Below are positions 20,806-33,185 of a stretch of 64,000 nucleotides of DNA, piece after piece. Made by a program: the position numbers and the translations under genes. The notes under the pieces are model-generated. The model saw only the letters and a list, made by a program, of their open reading frames with translations. It was not told the DNA's origin and did not search any database. The stretch's first letter is position 1, and each line of letters starts with the position of its first letter. Source of the stretch: Warburgia ugandensis (taxonomy: Eukaryota; Streptophyta; Magnoliopsida; Canellales; Canellaceae); NCBI GenBank assembly GCA_035236585.1, contig CP141132.1, positions 19,319,945 through 19,383,944 of the forward strand, read 5' to 3'.

Positions 20806-23428
20806 TGATAAGTGTTTAATTTTAAATAAAAACTACCCAATTAGTTACAGATGTATTACAACTTATAGGAGTAAATTAGGGTTTTAAAACCAAAATTTAT
20901 AATACATGCATTTTTTCCCTAATAACCTAAAAGTTTATTATTTTGTAGGTCCAAAATCTAGTCTAAGGTAATTATGTGATTAATCATATTTTTTTAGGTT
21001 TTAATTAGTATTTTTCACATTTTGTAGGAAGTAAGATGGCAATCAATGACCAAGATCGATTGGGAGAAAATTGAAGATCAAGATCAAAAGATCAACTCAA
21101 AACTTGAAAATCATTACTTTAATATAAACCAAATGTAAGATCATCTTGTGGACCAATAATGAATGTGATTAAAAGAGCTAAAGATGGCGAAATTTGGCCC
21201 ATGAAGTAAACCATGCGTTCCCACCACCTTTGCATGGAAGCCACTTAAGCAACCTTAACCATATTAGCCATGAAAGAAGGTGGCAAGCCAAGGAATTCAA
21301 GCCACTCAAGCCAAGGGTTGAAGCCAAGAAAGCTTCCTAAGCCAGCCATGAAGCTTAGCCAATGGAGCCTTCAAAGTTAGCCTTCTAAGCCATCAAGCTA
21401 GGCTAAATGGAAGGCTAGGATTGGAGGAGATTCAAGAGAGTTATCTATGAGATATTTTTAAGATAATTAAATGAAAATCTATTATAATAAGATGGCATGT
21501 GTACCAATGGGATAACAACATTCAATTTTTAGTGTTTTTCTCACTTTTCCACCTCTCCCTTAAGATGCACTACAAATTTCCAAAGCTCTATCTCATTCCA
21601 CTTCTTAGGAAACTCCCCAACGAACCAAATTTCTCCACCTAACAAGCCTCCACCTCTTTCCCAACCATTCCCCACCCACTTTCCTAAAACAAAGAGAATT
21701 CGACAACTTATGAAGGGGGAGATGCCCCTTCTAAAAAGGTGGCGCTTCCCACCTACTCCCCTTCTTAAGGCAGCCAACCCCCTTCTGCACTTTCTTATTT
21801 GATTTCTACCCTTTTCCCCTATCCTAGCAATTCAATTTGATACTCTTTAATCCCACCATACCTTCGTATTAGGTTACCCTAGGAAAAATAGGGGAAGACT
21901 TATAAAACTAGCCCAAAACTTAAGCAAAAGGCACACTTTTCTTACTTAGGAAAAGACGTCTCCGCCATAAGAAGGAGACACTTCCTTTAGCACATCTTTT
22001 CTTCTTTTGCTTGTTGTTTTGAGGATTCTTTGGGGTGCTTCCACTTCCTTCCAAGGTCTATGCTTCTTCCTCAAGTGTTAAACCAAGGATTTTTGGGCTT
22101 TTGATTCATCTTTAAAGGTTCATTAGCCTTTGCTGGAATTTACTTCTTTTCATGTTACTTTGCCTTCCCTTCCTTTGTCTTTCCATGCTTTTAAGCTAAG
22201 ATTCAAGGCTTGTTTTCCCTCGGAGTGACATCCAAGGGAAGTCATCTTGAATCTAGTTTTGTTCTTTATCTTTCATTACATCTTTATTCTCTTTCAGCCT
22301 CTAGATTTTCCAACTTTGGTTGCTTAAGTTCCATTGGTTGTTGCCTTAGTTTTTTATAGTATTTCCCTTGATTTCAAACATGTTAGTTCATGAGTGATTG
22401 ATGGAACAATTGAAGAAAAATTTGGTTTGTAATTAAGGAGTGATTAAGATTAAGTGAATTTTATTGTAATAGCATTTAAGTTTCAGATTTGAACTACGTG
22501 TATGGTGTATTATGTTGATGATTTTTGGATATGATTTAATGAGATTTGTTGAAAATTTCAATTCATGTTTGTATCCAAAAGTTAATTGACTTTGTTCTTG
22601 AAAGTGATCAATTCCATGTTTTACATGTTCTAGTCATTGAATGTTTCAATGACCTTATTGCTGGAATTTCTTTGCATGAATGGTGCATGTTAATTTTCAG
22701 CACTATGCAATCATGTTCACTTGATTTTTCAAGAGTCCAATTAGATTGTTAGATATTTTAGTTAATGTTAGAAATAGATTACATGCTCAGGCTTCTAAAG
22801 TAGTTGATTAAATCCACTCCTATCCAATGAATCATGCATATCATTCCATGGTTTCATGTATGTTATTTGGGTAGCTTTCCTTTCATTGTTTGTTAGTGAT
22901 TGTTTTCACTTATTTCTCTAGTTTAGTTGTAGTTAGATTCTATTAGTTTATGTCTTAGTTAGTTTGGAAAGTAATTAATTTTTTCACACTTGCTAAAGTA
23001 GTTGATTTGATTGCTTAGTTTTCTTTTAGGGAAGTAGTTTGTTAAAGCATATTTCCTTTAGATTAGTCATTAATTTCATGTTTAGGAAAGTTAGTTCAGA
23101 AAAGTTGATAAATTGTATTTTAGGAAATTTTTATTTAGGAAAGTCATAAAATTAGAAGTTTTTAATTTAGAAAATTTTTAATTTTAGAAAGTGCATGTTT
23201 TAGGAAAGTTTCTCATTTAGCATGTTTCTTTATTTTTCTTGGTTTTCAATTTCATGTTTTTATTTCCATTCTTAATTTGGGGAAAAATCACTTGAATTTT
23301 GGCTAGGTTATATAGTTTAAGGTAAGGACCACTATGATCACATTATTTCAACTCCTCGTGGGATTGACCTCACTAGTATACTATATTCCAAATGATTCAT
23401 GCTCTTGTGAGTTTTATTTAAGACAACA
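20806..23428 (+). repeat. 3' LTR of element B
   Basis: It is 2623 bp, from TGATAAGTGTTTAATTTT to AAGACAACA. It contains an AGCCA array (21210-21410), a TATA box (21901-21907) and a TTTAGAAA-type array (22990-23230). No rDNA is present at the position equivalent to 13467, where the LTR sequence runs uninterrupted (about 22150-22200). Confidence 0.9.
21901..21907 (+). promoter_or_regulatory. Putative LTR TATA box (element B)
   Basis: TATAAAA occurs at the same relative position as in the LTRs of element A. Confidence 0.45.
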
Positions 23429-24509
23429 ATACAATAGATGCAAATAGAGGAATTGAAGGTAGACAAAGTGGGCATATGTGTAAACCATGCAAAGTCCACC
23501 ACTTTTGCATGGGGTTCACTTAAGCTACTTATCCATAATCAAGCCATGAACATGGTTCAAGCTAAGGATCCAAGCCAACCACCAAAGCCAAGGATTTGAG
23601 CCATCAAGATAAGCTAAGAAAGCCATTTAGGCTAGCCATGAAGCCAAGCCAATGGAGATCTCAAAGTGAGCCATCAAAGCCACATGATCCAAGCAACATG
23701 GAAGGCTATGATTGGAGAAGAATCCAAAGAATTATCCTCAGGTTTTATGGGGATATCTTGAAGATAATTGAGGGAGATTCTACTAGGATAAGGTAGCATG
23801 TGGACCAATAGGAAAGGACCTCTCCATTGTTTTATCTTTTTCTATCTTTTTCCCTTGTTTTTCTCACTTTCCACCTCACCACTTAGATGTACCAAGAATT
23901 TCACTTTACATTCAATAGTCCTACCTATCCAAGACTTTTCCACCTTCCTAAACTCCCATGCAAACCATCCAACAAATCCCAACTTCCTAGAAAATCACTA
24001 GCCAATCCTTTTTCCCCACCTCACCTCTCTTTCTTGTCTTTTTCTATCACTTTCTTTCTTCCCACCTTCTTTTCTCTCTCTTACCACATCCCATCCAACA
24101 AAAAATTCCATTTTCAAAAGGTTTTAAGTGATTTTTGAAGGGGGAAGATTGCTCCTCTTGAAAAAATGTCATCTCCCCACCTTAATGCAGTAAGAAAAAG
24201 GCAGCACTTGTTACCTCTTTAAAACCCTAGCTAACTATTCAATCCTAGCCATTCAACCCTCTTCCTAGCTCATCCTTACCTACCTTTACCGTAGAAAATA
24301 TAGGAGAACAAGTATAAAAGACCTAAAACCAAGCATTCAAGACATCTCCTTTAGAAGAAAAAGAACACCTCCTTCACTTTGGGCAGGGTGTCCTTTTCTT
24401 CTTCATCTCGCCTCACCTCTTGAAACTTGAATGCATCCTTTTTCATGTTGGTTGATCTTTCTTTACACTTGTTTGAACTTATTTTAAGTCAAAGTAGGCC
24501 TCCTTCCAC
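23429..24509 (+). repeat. Internal fragment of a type-D LTR
   Basis: The fragment aligns to 35108-35960 of element D's 3' LTR, including the AGCCA array (23510-23690), TATAAAAG (24313-24320) and the AAGTCAAAGTAGGCC segment near its end. Both ends are cut, on the left by the end of element B and on the right by element C. It is probably what remains of element D's 5' LTR. Confidence 0.7.
24313..24320 (+). promoter_or_regulatory. Putative TATA box in type-D LTR fragment
   Basis: TATAAAAG is followed by ACCTAAAACC and AAGCATTCAAG, matching 35769-35800 in element D. Confidence 0.45.
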
Positions 24510-25570
24510 CCCACCCTAAAAAATCATGGAACCCCTTGAAATTCGTAAGTTAGATGGAAGGGATGAGGTAATAAAGAGAAAGGAAGGTGGGAGGAAAGAG
24601 ATTGGTAGGAAAAGTTTGAGAAAGTAAGATGAGGTGGAAACATATGATTGGCTAGATGATTTCCTAGGAAGTGGAAATTGGTTGGGTGGTTGAAATGAGG
24701 GTTTAGGAAGGTGGAGGATTCTTGGAATGGTAGGACTTTTGAATAAAAAGGCAAATAAATGGTGCTACTTGGTGATGAGGTGGAAAGTAATAAAAAGGTG
24801 AGAAAAACATGGAGAAACATGAAAAATAGAAGGGTCTGTTCCTACTGATCCACATACTAACTTATCCTAATGATATTTCACTTAATTTCCTTCAAAATAT
24901 CCCTTAGAATCTCATGGATAATCCTCTTGATTTTCCTCCAATCCTAGCCTTCCATTTAGCTTAGCTTACTGACTTAAATCGATAACTTTGAAGACTCCAT
25001 TAGTTAGGCTTTATGGCTAGCTTAGATGGATCTCGTAGCTTGGCTTCATGGATCAATCTCATGGCTTGTGTGTCTTGAATTCTTTGGCTTGTCACCATCT
25101 TTCATGGCTTATATGGCTAAGGTGGCTTGAATGGCTCCCATGGAAAGGTGGTTGAAATAATGGCTTGCTTTAGGGCCCACTTTGCCACCTTTAGTTCTGT
25201 TGATTTCATTCACTGCTGGTCCTAAAGATGATCTTCATCCTTGATCCCATGTTTGATTGATGATTCTTAGGTTTTGACTCTATTTTTTTATCTTAATCTT
25301 CAATGTTTATCTCGATCAATCTCGACTATCAGATCACCATCTCGTTTCCTACAAAGAGTAAAAACTATAATTAAATCCTAGAAAAATATGATTAATCATA
25401 TAGTTACCTTATACTAGCCTCTAGACCTACAAAATATCAAAATTTTAAGTCATTAGGTCAAAAAATGCATGTGTTATGAATTTTGATCTAAAACCCCTAA
25501 TTTACTCCTATAAGTTATAGCACATGGGTAACTAATTGCGTGTTTTTTATGAAAAATTAGACACTTATCA
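24510..25570 (-). repeat. Truncated 3' LTR of element C
   Basis: It begins (minus) TGATAAGTGTCTAATTTTT at 25570 and is cut at about 24510, roughly halfway. It keeps the AGCCA array (25145-24960). Confidence 0.85.
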
Positions 25571-25580
25571 CACAACCCAA
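25571..25580 (-). other. Polypurine tract of element C
   Basis: The minus strand reads TTGGGTTGTG directly before the LTR start, a decayed TTGGGGGTG. Confidence 0.55.
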
Positions 25581-27133
25581 TTAGCATTTTTCTAGTCCCA
25601 AGAAAAACATGTAAAAAATCATGCTTCAAAAATTGGTGCAAACTGCCACTTTCCTATGTACTTATGATTGTATTTATTATGTGCAACAAGCCCTTTAACC
25701 CCTAGTGAATGAGTTAGGCCTTTTGAGAGTTTACAATGAATATATCCATAAAATTTTCTAAATTTTTTTGCAAGTCCTTTATTCGTATGAGAATTTTTAT
25801 ATTTTTATATTTTTTATTCAACTTATATTAAGTACCTAACTTTAGCATGCTAATAAAGATACAAAAAAAGGTTCAAAATCCTATCCTTATGCTAAAGATA
25901 TCCCATTATTTCATTAAACTTTGAAAGGTGAGTGTGTGCTATAACTACTACCTAATTATATTCTCCATGTCAAATATAACCTAAATTATCATCCAAATGT
26001 ATGCTTTGGCTTCAATTATCATAGGATATACTTGTTACTCAGAAAGAAGTCACTCAGAAAGGTGTTAATCTCTCATTAATATGTGAGTAGAATGTTGTTC
26101 ATCAAGTTCAAAAGTCTCACATATTCATACAAAAGAACAATAACTTAGAACAAATTGTAACAATCTCATGAAAGGATATCAACTACAAAGAATGTTGCAC
26201 TCTACCAAATTCTTTTCTCATTCATAACCATATCTAAGCCATACTTTTCCTCTAATCAAGTTAAGATTTCAATTAGGATGAAATGTAAGCTTAGGTAGAA
26301 GTTACCAATAGAATGGGTATAAAGATAAACAATGGTTGAATTGGAAATATATAAATGTCTTCTATTAATGTATTCATAACTTTCCCATTTTTCCTCACAA
26401 GAGTTAATATTCTTCTTTTTCATAGGCCATCTCTTTCCTTTGCTTTTTTTATTTGACTTTATATATAGCCTTTTTGATTTTTTCTTCTTTTTGACCCTTT
26501 TTGATGTTCATCTCTTGAATTGTATTATTCATACTTTTTCTCAAGATGTTCTTCAATATTCTCTACAAATTTTGAAAACAAAAATAATATAGGGAAGGTT
26601 AAAGGCTTTGGATTTTACCAAAGATGGCCTTTATCATTTCGTAGGTTTCATATGACTAGAGAATGATCATAAACTCAAGAGATATAAGGTTTAGTTTTTT
26701 GTGATTTCTCAATAGTTGACCAAGACAAAGAATAATGAGACCAACTAAGAAATAATGTTAGCTAAGAAAATTTTGAATTTGTGTATAACCTCAAAAGGAA
26801 GAATGGCTCAAAACTTGCTTGAGTTATAAGTCTCCACAAATATTCTTTAAGATCTCTAAGTTATATTTTCCTCTTCAACTTAAACTATATCTAGCTATTT
26901 TGTACAATTACTGTTTCGAGTTTAATTTTTCATGAGACACTTTAGAAAAATAATACAATAGTGAACTAGTTGTGTACAATTCTATAAGCTAAAGTTCAAA
27001 AAATTTAGTTGAGTATTTAGAAAATCTAACTTCTCATCTTTATAAAGGACATAAATTTTTTTTTAAATTTCAAAAGTATAAGAAAAGTTAAAAATCTCAT
27101 GTATATCTACAACACCCTTCAGCCAGAACTAAA
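25581..27133 (-). other. 3' noncoding region of element C
   Basis: No supported gene is present. It carries the purine-rich block on the minus strand (26545-26400), and the TTGAGGACAATG motif lies at its upstream edge (27134-27145). Confidence 0.55.
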
Positions 27134-27299
27134 CATTGTCCTCAATGTTTTGAAATATAGGACATCTCAATGATGAAAGGGTAATGCAAAATAATGAGTC
27201 TTTCTAAAAAATCTTGGCTTGCTACCCAATGAGCACTAAGTTTAACATCTTTAGCCATATATAGCCTATAACTACTCTAACCATCTAAACCTAGACCTA

Positions 27300-28900
27300 G
27301 CCAGTTAAACTAATTTTTTCTAATCCTAAGAATGAAATGGCAAGATTTCTCATGCCATTTCAGAACCTCATGGTAGTCTATATATTTCCTCCATCCTAAA
27401 ATTTTAAATGGTGGTAACAATATGACACAGTAGACCACCATGATTTTGAGTGTTGTGGGACCATATTGATGATCCCCCATTTTCAATATATCAAAGTAGT
27501 CAATATAAGTCCCCCTCCTTGTATTTTGAGGTGGGGGTAACATGATGACTTTGTGTATTATTGCGCATTTTGTTGGACCATATAGAGGCGAATGTTCCTC
27601 CATTTCCCTTACATTATCCTGAAATAGGGATATAAGTTGACTCTGCCCTTCCCTAAAAGGTGGTTTTTATATTACTAGAGGCATGGACATGGTTTTGCTT
27701 AACCCTTGATTATTATCTAAGGTGTATCCTAGAGTAGGTTGATATAGGGTTAGTACGTACTGACACGATTAAGGTGTTAGGTGGACCTATATTACTATCT
27801 TGTGATTGTTCGAATAAGGCTTGTATGTCCCAATTAGGTACATCTTCCACAATGTAAGGCTTGGTTAGTATTTCAAGCTTTATAGGAGGATCTACTGTAC
27901 CTTACCATTGAGAAGTATTCATTTGATAAACAATATCCAACAACTTGTCACCTCCTTAATCGATGCGTCTTCATCAAATTCACAAAAATAAGCAGGACAC
28001 GATTCTAGAGGATCTGAGTTGGAAGGTTCTAAAGTTTCATTTTCTTCATCAACGGAAGTCTCTTCATCATAATCGTAACAAGGAGTAGGACATGGCTTGA
28101 GTAGATATGAGTTGGAGGTTTCTACGGATGGTTGTGGGATTTGTGGTTCAAAATGATCATAAGGGATTTCTATCCTATTACCAGTAATAAATAGCTCTTC
28201 ATTATTCCTTATTTGTTAAAATTACTCAGTCCTTTTCATAAATGCAGCAATATTTCTTTCAGTACATTCCCTTATTAGTTTCATTTTCTCTTCCCATGCC
28301 TCCCATTCTTGTCTCATTTCCTCATTCCCCTTTTCAAAGGCAACCATGGTTTGTTCCATTTTCTCATAAAATTAATGCATATTCTCTTCTAATAGTTGTT
28401 CTTCATGCTATAGAGAAAATGACTTGTAGGGTTGGTTTTGTTGTGGCATTGGGGTGTTGAAAAGGGGCTGAGTAGGTTGAACCCATGATGGTTGACCTTG
28501 ATATTCTTGATAATCATGGTAGCATTGATCAAGGTGGGACCATTGTGGTTCTTACTTATATTGGTAGTCCTAAGACCAAGGTTGTTCGTGATGCCTAGCC
28601 CATCCATTATAGTCTTAGTAATTTGTCTCAAGACAAAAATTGTTATGGTATGTGAATGCATTGGGTGCATCCACTAGCTCCTAATAGTATTCATTTTATG
28701 TGGAGCTAGATGGCTATGAAGGAGTGGGATATTGATGTTCAAAATATGTATGGTCATTATGGTATGGAGGTTGGGGAGCAGCTTGCCTAGAAGCTACTAT
28801 CCTAAGCAATTGACTTTCCATAATATCTAACCTATGAAATCTATCCCCTTCTTAATAGGCCTTTATTCTTAACTTTGTATATAATGAATGAGTTTTTTTT
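27300..28900 (-). pseudogene. Element C internal frame: gag tail, acidic region and repeated module
   Basis: Reading downward from 28900, the frame starts with the C-terminal part of gag (a NGWARHHEQPWS segment near 28600, equivalent to GWARHPNFSWS of element A) and a glutamine-rich stretch. Next is a charged, probably coiled-coil segment (near 28250-28400) and an acidic region (CYDYDEET and CEFDEDASI near 27950-28090). The end, 27603-27310, is open and shows two copies of a module of about 45 residues with the pattern LPP followed by YIDY and LK (GTYIDYFDILKMGDH, then RKYIDYHEVLKWHEK). I do not recognise the module. The gag capsid domain is absent. Several stops interrupt the upper half. Confidence 0.6.
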
Positions 28901-30052
28901 TATGGAAACCCTAACTATATGATGCAACCTAAATACTAGTCCTAAGCTAAATGATGCACAACCTAATCCTAATATTCACTAATCAAGTAATGTCTTGATT
29001 ATCTTTTCTTATTGCATAGGTGGTAGCTTCTTATACCTAAATCTAGACAGCTCCTCATTTTATTCAGATTTGACTACTTCTTACCAATTAGCTTCTGCTC
29101 ATCAGGAGGTATTTAGACCTCTATTAACATTAATGGAAGGCATGGGAAAATCACTCAGAAGCCACTAGAGTTACAATAGATAACATCCTTCTAAAAGGGA
29201 CCTATGAGCTCAATACCTTGAGTCTCTTTCTACTTATTTTAAATTAAGGTTCAAGGGTTGGGATCATGACATATAAGGATGTTGATTGATTTCTAGGTGA
29301 GTCAAGGAGCTGGTGATGAAATCCAGTCCTTATCATATAAGGGTTCATGTGGGGCCCTTACTGGCATTAAATTCTATTCCACTATAAAGAAAATAAATAT
29401 GCAATGATATTTAAAAGTAAACTAATGCCTACCTATGTGCTACTTAACAAAGGATCGAGCACCTTAATAGACGGGATACTCTAACCACGTAGCATATGCT
29501 TTGGTTATAGCAGAGTCAACTTAACCTTTATTAAATAGGTGTACAACTAATGCAACAATCCTAAGTAAAGATACAATAATTATTAATGAACAATCCTAAC
29601 CAATAAGATTTATTCTACCATCCAAATGCAAAATTATACAAATGCAATTTATCCTAAAAATTAAAACTTGAGTGAAGAATGCTCATATTGAACGGTCAGA
29701 TGATGATCAAATGTGGCCACCATACCCCACACTTTCACTGTACTATTACAACCCATTTAAAAATTGAATAATAAAGAGATTAAAATTACAAATAGGTCTC
29801 ACTACAAGTTCCACTCAAATCCTAATCTCAGAAAGCAAGAAAAACCTTAACCTATGTTGATGAAGCCATGGCCCACAAGATTGTCGATGCTCCTTTGCCT
29901 ATTTTCTTCCCACAAAAATTAAAGAAATATGGTCAATATGAGAAAAATAGTAAAAAATACAAAAATATGAAAAAATCCTAATCTATTGCACCCTAAACCT
30001 AGACTAGAGGAAAATAATCGAAAGTATGGAACACTACATAAAACATTGCGAC
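28901..30052 (-). other. Leader of element C
   Basis: It aligns to 3840-4980 of element A and keeps the hairpin (29431-29540) with loop motif GCTATAACCAAAGCA (29511-29497, minus). Its gag-proximal end jumps to the gag C-terminus, skipping the capsid domain. Confidence 0.6.
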
Positions 30053-30070
30053 TCACTAGCAATGGCGCAA
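30053..30070 (-). other. Primer-binding site of element C
   Basis: The minus strand reads TTGCGCCATTGCTAG, close to TGGCGCCGTTGCCGG, a few bases after the LTR end at 30077. Confidence 0.7.
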
Positions 30071-30076
30071 AAAACT

Positions 30077-32345
30077 TGTTGTTTTCTAAATTAAACACAC
30101 AAGCACACAAATCATTTGTAATAAAACATGCTAATGAGGTTGATCCTAGGAGGAGTTAAACTATGTGATGCTATTGGTCCCTACTTTAAACTATCTAACC
30201 TAGCCAAGATTATGAGATTTTAATCTAAACTAATGATGGAAATAAAAAATGTATGAAATTAGAAACTTTCTAAACCTAAACATGGAAAATTTATTAATTA
30301 ACGATGAAAATTAAACCTAAACAATGTTCTTACTAAGAAATCAAAACATGTAATACTTATGGAAGTGACTAAACAAGTGGTATGCATGGAATTAAGCTAG
30401 AAAGAATGTAAGAACTAGAATGCAACTTAGACGAACATGGAATGCATGAAATATATAACATGGAACTAAGATCTAAACTAATAATTAATGGAATCTAAAC
30501 TAAGATCAAACTGTAAATAAACAAGAAAACTAAATGAAAACAACTAATCAAACAATTAAAAGAAAGCTACCCAAGTATCATGTGCATGATCCATGAAATG
30601 GTGCGCATGATTCATGGAGTAAACATATATTGAAATCGATGAATCTATAGCTAACTATCATGCAATCTAAGCTAAGCATTAACTCAACATTATAAAAGTC
30701 TAACTAAATCCTTGGAGCATCAAGAAAACCAAAAATTATAAATGCTAACATCAAGAACGAATCATTCATGGTTACTATGTCGCTAGAAATTCCAACAACA
30801 TGCTATTTTTAATATCCAAGCAGTTAACACATGAAATCAAGTAGTTTAAATACCATAAAACATTCAAAACTAAAGTACGTAGCTACTGGAAATAAGCATC
30901 AATGGTAATCCCGAAAGAACTTCATTGAATGAATGTCAAATTACATCAAGAAGAGAATGCATGAACAAGTATACAATTGCTGGACTTTGCGTTCCTTTTC
31001 AAGACATTGAACTTGATTACGTATGAAACCCCTTTCAAAAACAGTAAATCAAGTTCAGCTAACAAGTAATTATAACTAAAAATAAATTCAAGAGAAGAAA
31101 AGCTAGGAAAATGGAACTATTCTAAGATAAAAAGAGCCTCAAACTAGAGCTAGAACTAAGCAAAAACCACAAAAAAGATGGGAGGGAACTCAAAAGATTT
31201 AAGCTACTGTTTCTCTTGGATGTCACTACTAAAGAAAAAATAACTTAGATCTTAAGAGAATGGAGCAAGAAAATAAGAGTATGGCAAGCCAAATTCAAGG
31301 GAAGCAAAGGCATAAGAACAAGTGCATGAAGGTAAGGAAGACAAGAATAAGAAAGCAAGATAATAACACAAGTAACAAAGCAAGGAATCAAAGAGGAGAT
31401 CTAACCTGAACTTTGAAGAAGAAAACATGGTAAGAATATCCAATGGAAGTGGCATGGAAGCATGGAGTAAATGGCTGCCATGGAGAGAAAGACGTTGAAG
31501 AATTAAGAGGAGGGAAGGAGGGTGGAGAATGCATCCTTATAGGAAGGGGGCGATCTCCCCTTCTTCAAGAGTTCTTTCACTTTTTTTTTCCTTCCTCTTT
31601 TTATTTGTTTTGGGATCTTCCTAACCTAACTAATAGGTGATCCTATGGTGGAGAGAAAAGATAGGAAATCTAAGAGTTAAGGATACGTAGACCTAGGGCA
31701 ACCATATAAGAGTTTCAAGTAAACTCAAGGTGGGAGACACCACTCCTAACCTTCCATTTGGCTTAGCTTAATAGCTTAGATGGATAAATTTGAAGACTCC
31801 ATTGGCTAGGTTTTATGGCTAGCTTAGATGGGTCTCTTAACTTGGCTTCATGGATCAATCCCTTAGCTTGTGTGGCTTGAATTCTTTAACTTGTCACCAT
31901 CTTTCATGGCTTATATGGCTAAGGTGGCTTGAATGGCTCCGATGCAAAGGTGGTCGAAATGAATGGCTTGCTTTGGGGCCAAATTTGGCCTCCTTTAGTT
32001 CTATTGATTTCATCCATTGCTGGTCCTAAAGATGATCTTCATCCTTGATCTCACATTGGATTGATGATTTTTAAGTTTTGACTCAATCTTTTGATCTTGA
32101 TCTTTAATATTCACCTCGATTGATCTCAACCTTTAGAGTGCCATCATGTTTCCTACAAAAATATAATTAATCATGTACATACCTCAAATTATCCTTTCGA
32201 TCTACAAACTATCAAATTTTTAAGTCATTAGGTCAAAAAATGCACATGTGATGAATTTTTGTCTAAAAACCCTAATTTACCCCTTTAAGTTATAACACAT
32301 GGCTAACTAATTATGTGATTTTTATGTAAAATGAGACTCTTATCA
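30077..32345 (-). repeat. 5' LTR of element C
   Basis: It is 2269 bp on the minus strand, from TGATAAGAGTCTCATTTT to AAAACAACA. The AGCCA array is at 31960-31755. The short open frames within it (for example 31252-31455 and 31443-31640) show no similarity I recognise and are taken as chance. Confidence 0.85.
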
Positions 32346-33185
32346 ATAATGAACCCTTAAAAACATCCAACCCATATTCTTTAGAATTTTCTCGTACTTA
32401 TTTTTATGAATTTGATAAAGACACATCCATTGTGGAGGTGAATGAGTTGTTGGATACTGTGCCGTTAATGAACACTTCTCAATGGCAAGCTAGAGTAGAA
32501 CCCCTTATCGTGCTTGAAATTTCAATTAAGCCTTGAAATGTAGAAGATGTACTTGATTGGGACATAAAAGAATTATTTGAACATTCACAAGATAGTCATG
32601 TAGGCCCATTTGTATCCTTACCTGTGCCCATAGAACAGGAAGAAGAAGAGCTAGTTGATGTATTAACCCTACATCAACCTACTTTAGGGTACACCTTAGA
32701 AGATAATCAAGGTTTAAGAAAAACCATGTCCCCGCCTCTAATAATACAAGAACAACCTTTTTGGGAAGGGCAGAGTTAGCTTCCACCCTTATTTCAGGAC
32801 AATGTAAGGGAAATGGAGGAAATAGATGAATTGAATATAATGGTCAATGTTATCCCTAAATTTGGTCAAGAATGGGAGAATTCATCTCAAATTGATCCCA
32901 AGCAATTCACGATGGGTCAAAATGTCATTATATTACTACCACCTCAAAATGCAAGTTGGAGGAATTATATTGATTACCATGAAATTTTGAAGATGGGGGA
33001 TCATTAATATTATTCCCAACAACTTAAAATTGTGATTGTCTACATTGTCTTAATGTTACCACCACCAAAACTCTCTAGGTAGAGGCAATATATAAACTAT
33101 CACAAGGCTTTGAAGTGGCATGAGAAATCTTGCTAGTTCATTGTTAGGGTTAGGATTATGAAAAATTAGTCGAACTAGTTAGGTC
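32346..33185 (+). pseudogene. Element D internal frame: acidic region and repeated module
   Basis: The first part reads through an acidic region (YEFDKDTSIVEVNELLDTV, LDWDIKELFEHSQDSH and IEQEEEELVDVLTLHQ) and aligns residue by residue with element C. Stops at about 32536 and 32777 interrupt it. An open part (32813-33007) reaches the first module, LLPPQN then WRNYIDYHEILKMGDH. The second module (LPPPK ... YINYHKALKWHEKSC) follows after a stop at 33005-33007 and ends near 33140. Conservation of pattern between C and D shows that this is an ancestral coding region of the family. Its function is unknown. Confidence 0.65.

Larger units (their letters stand above)
18034..23428 (+). mobile_element. 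Element B: 3' portion of an A-like retrotransposon
   Basis: This plus-strand copy begins inside the integrase zinc finger and continues through integrase, the 3' noncoding region, a clean polypurine tract and a complete 3' LTR. Everything upstream is missing and replaced by minus-strand element Z. Sequence is close to element A throughout, so it is the same family. Confidence 0.85.
24510..32345 (-). mobile_element. Element C: pol-less Athila-like retrotransposon
   Basis: On the minus strand there is a 5' LTR (32345-30077), a PBS, a leader with the conserved hairpin, an open region (about 28900-27300) with a gag tail but no protease, RT, RNase H or integrase, the G-rich motif (27145-27134), a 3' noncoding region, a polypurine tract and a truncated 3' LTR (25570-24510). 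It would need enzymes supplied by another element. Element D is a plus-strand relative. Confidence 0.8.

Noticed and set aside
21541-21777. Minus-strand open frame with glycine- and tryptophan-rich residues
   Set aside because: It is the complement of the pyrimidine-rich LTR stretch and is not kept in other LTR copies.
24524-24820. Minus-strand open frame of 98 residues rich in Ser, Pro and Phe
   Set aside because: It is the sense reading of the element C LTR promoter region. A similar composition occurs by chance in frames at 12701 and 23887, with no shared motif.
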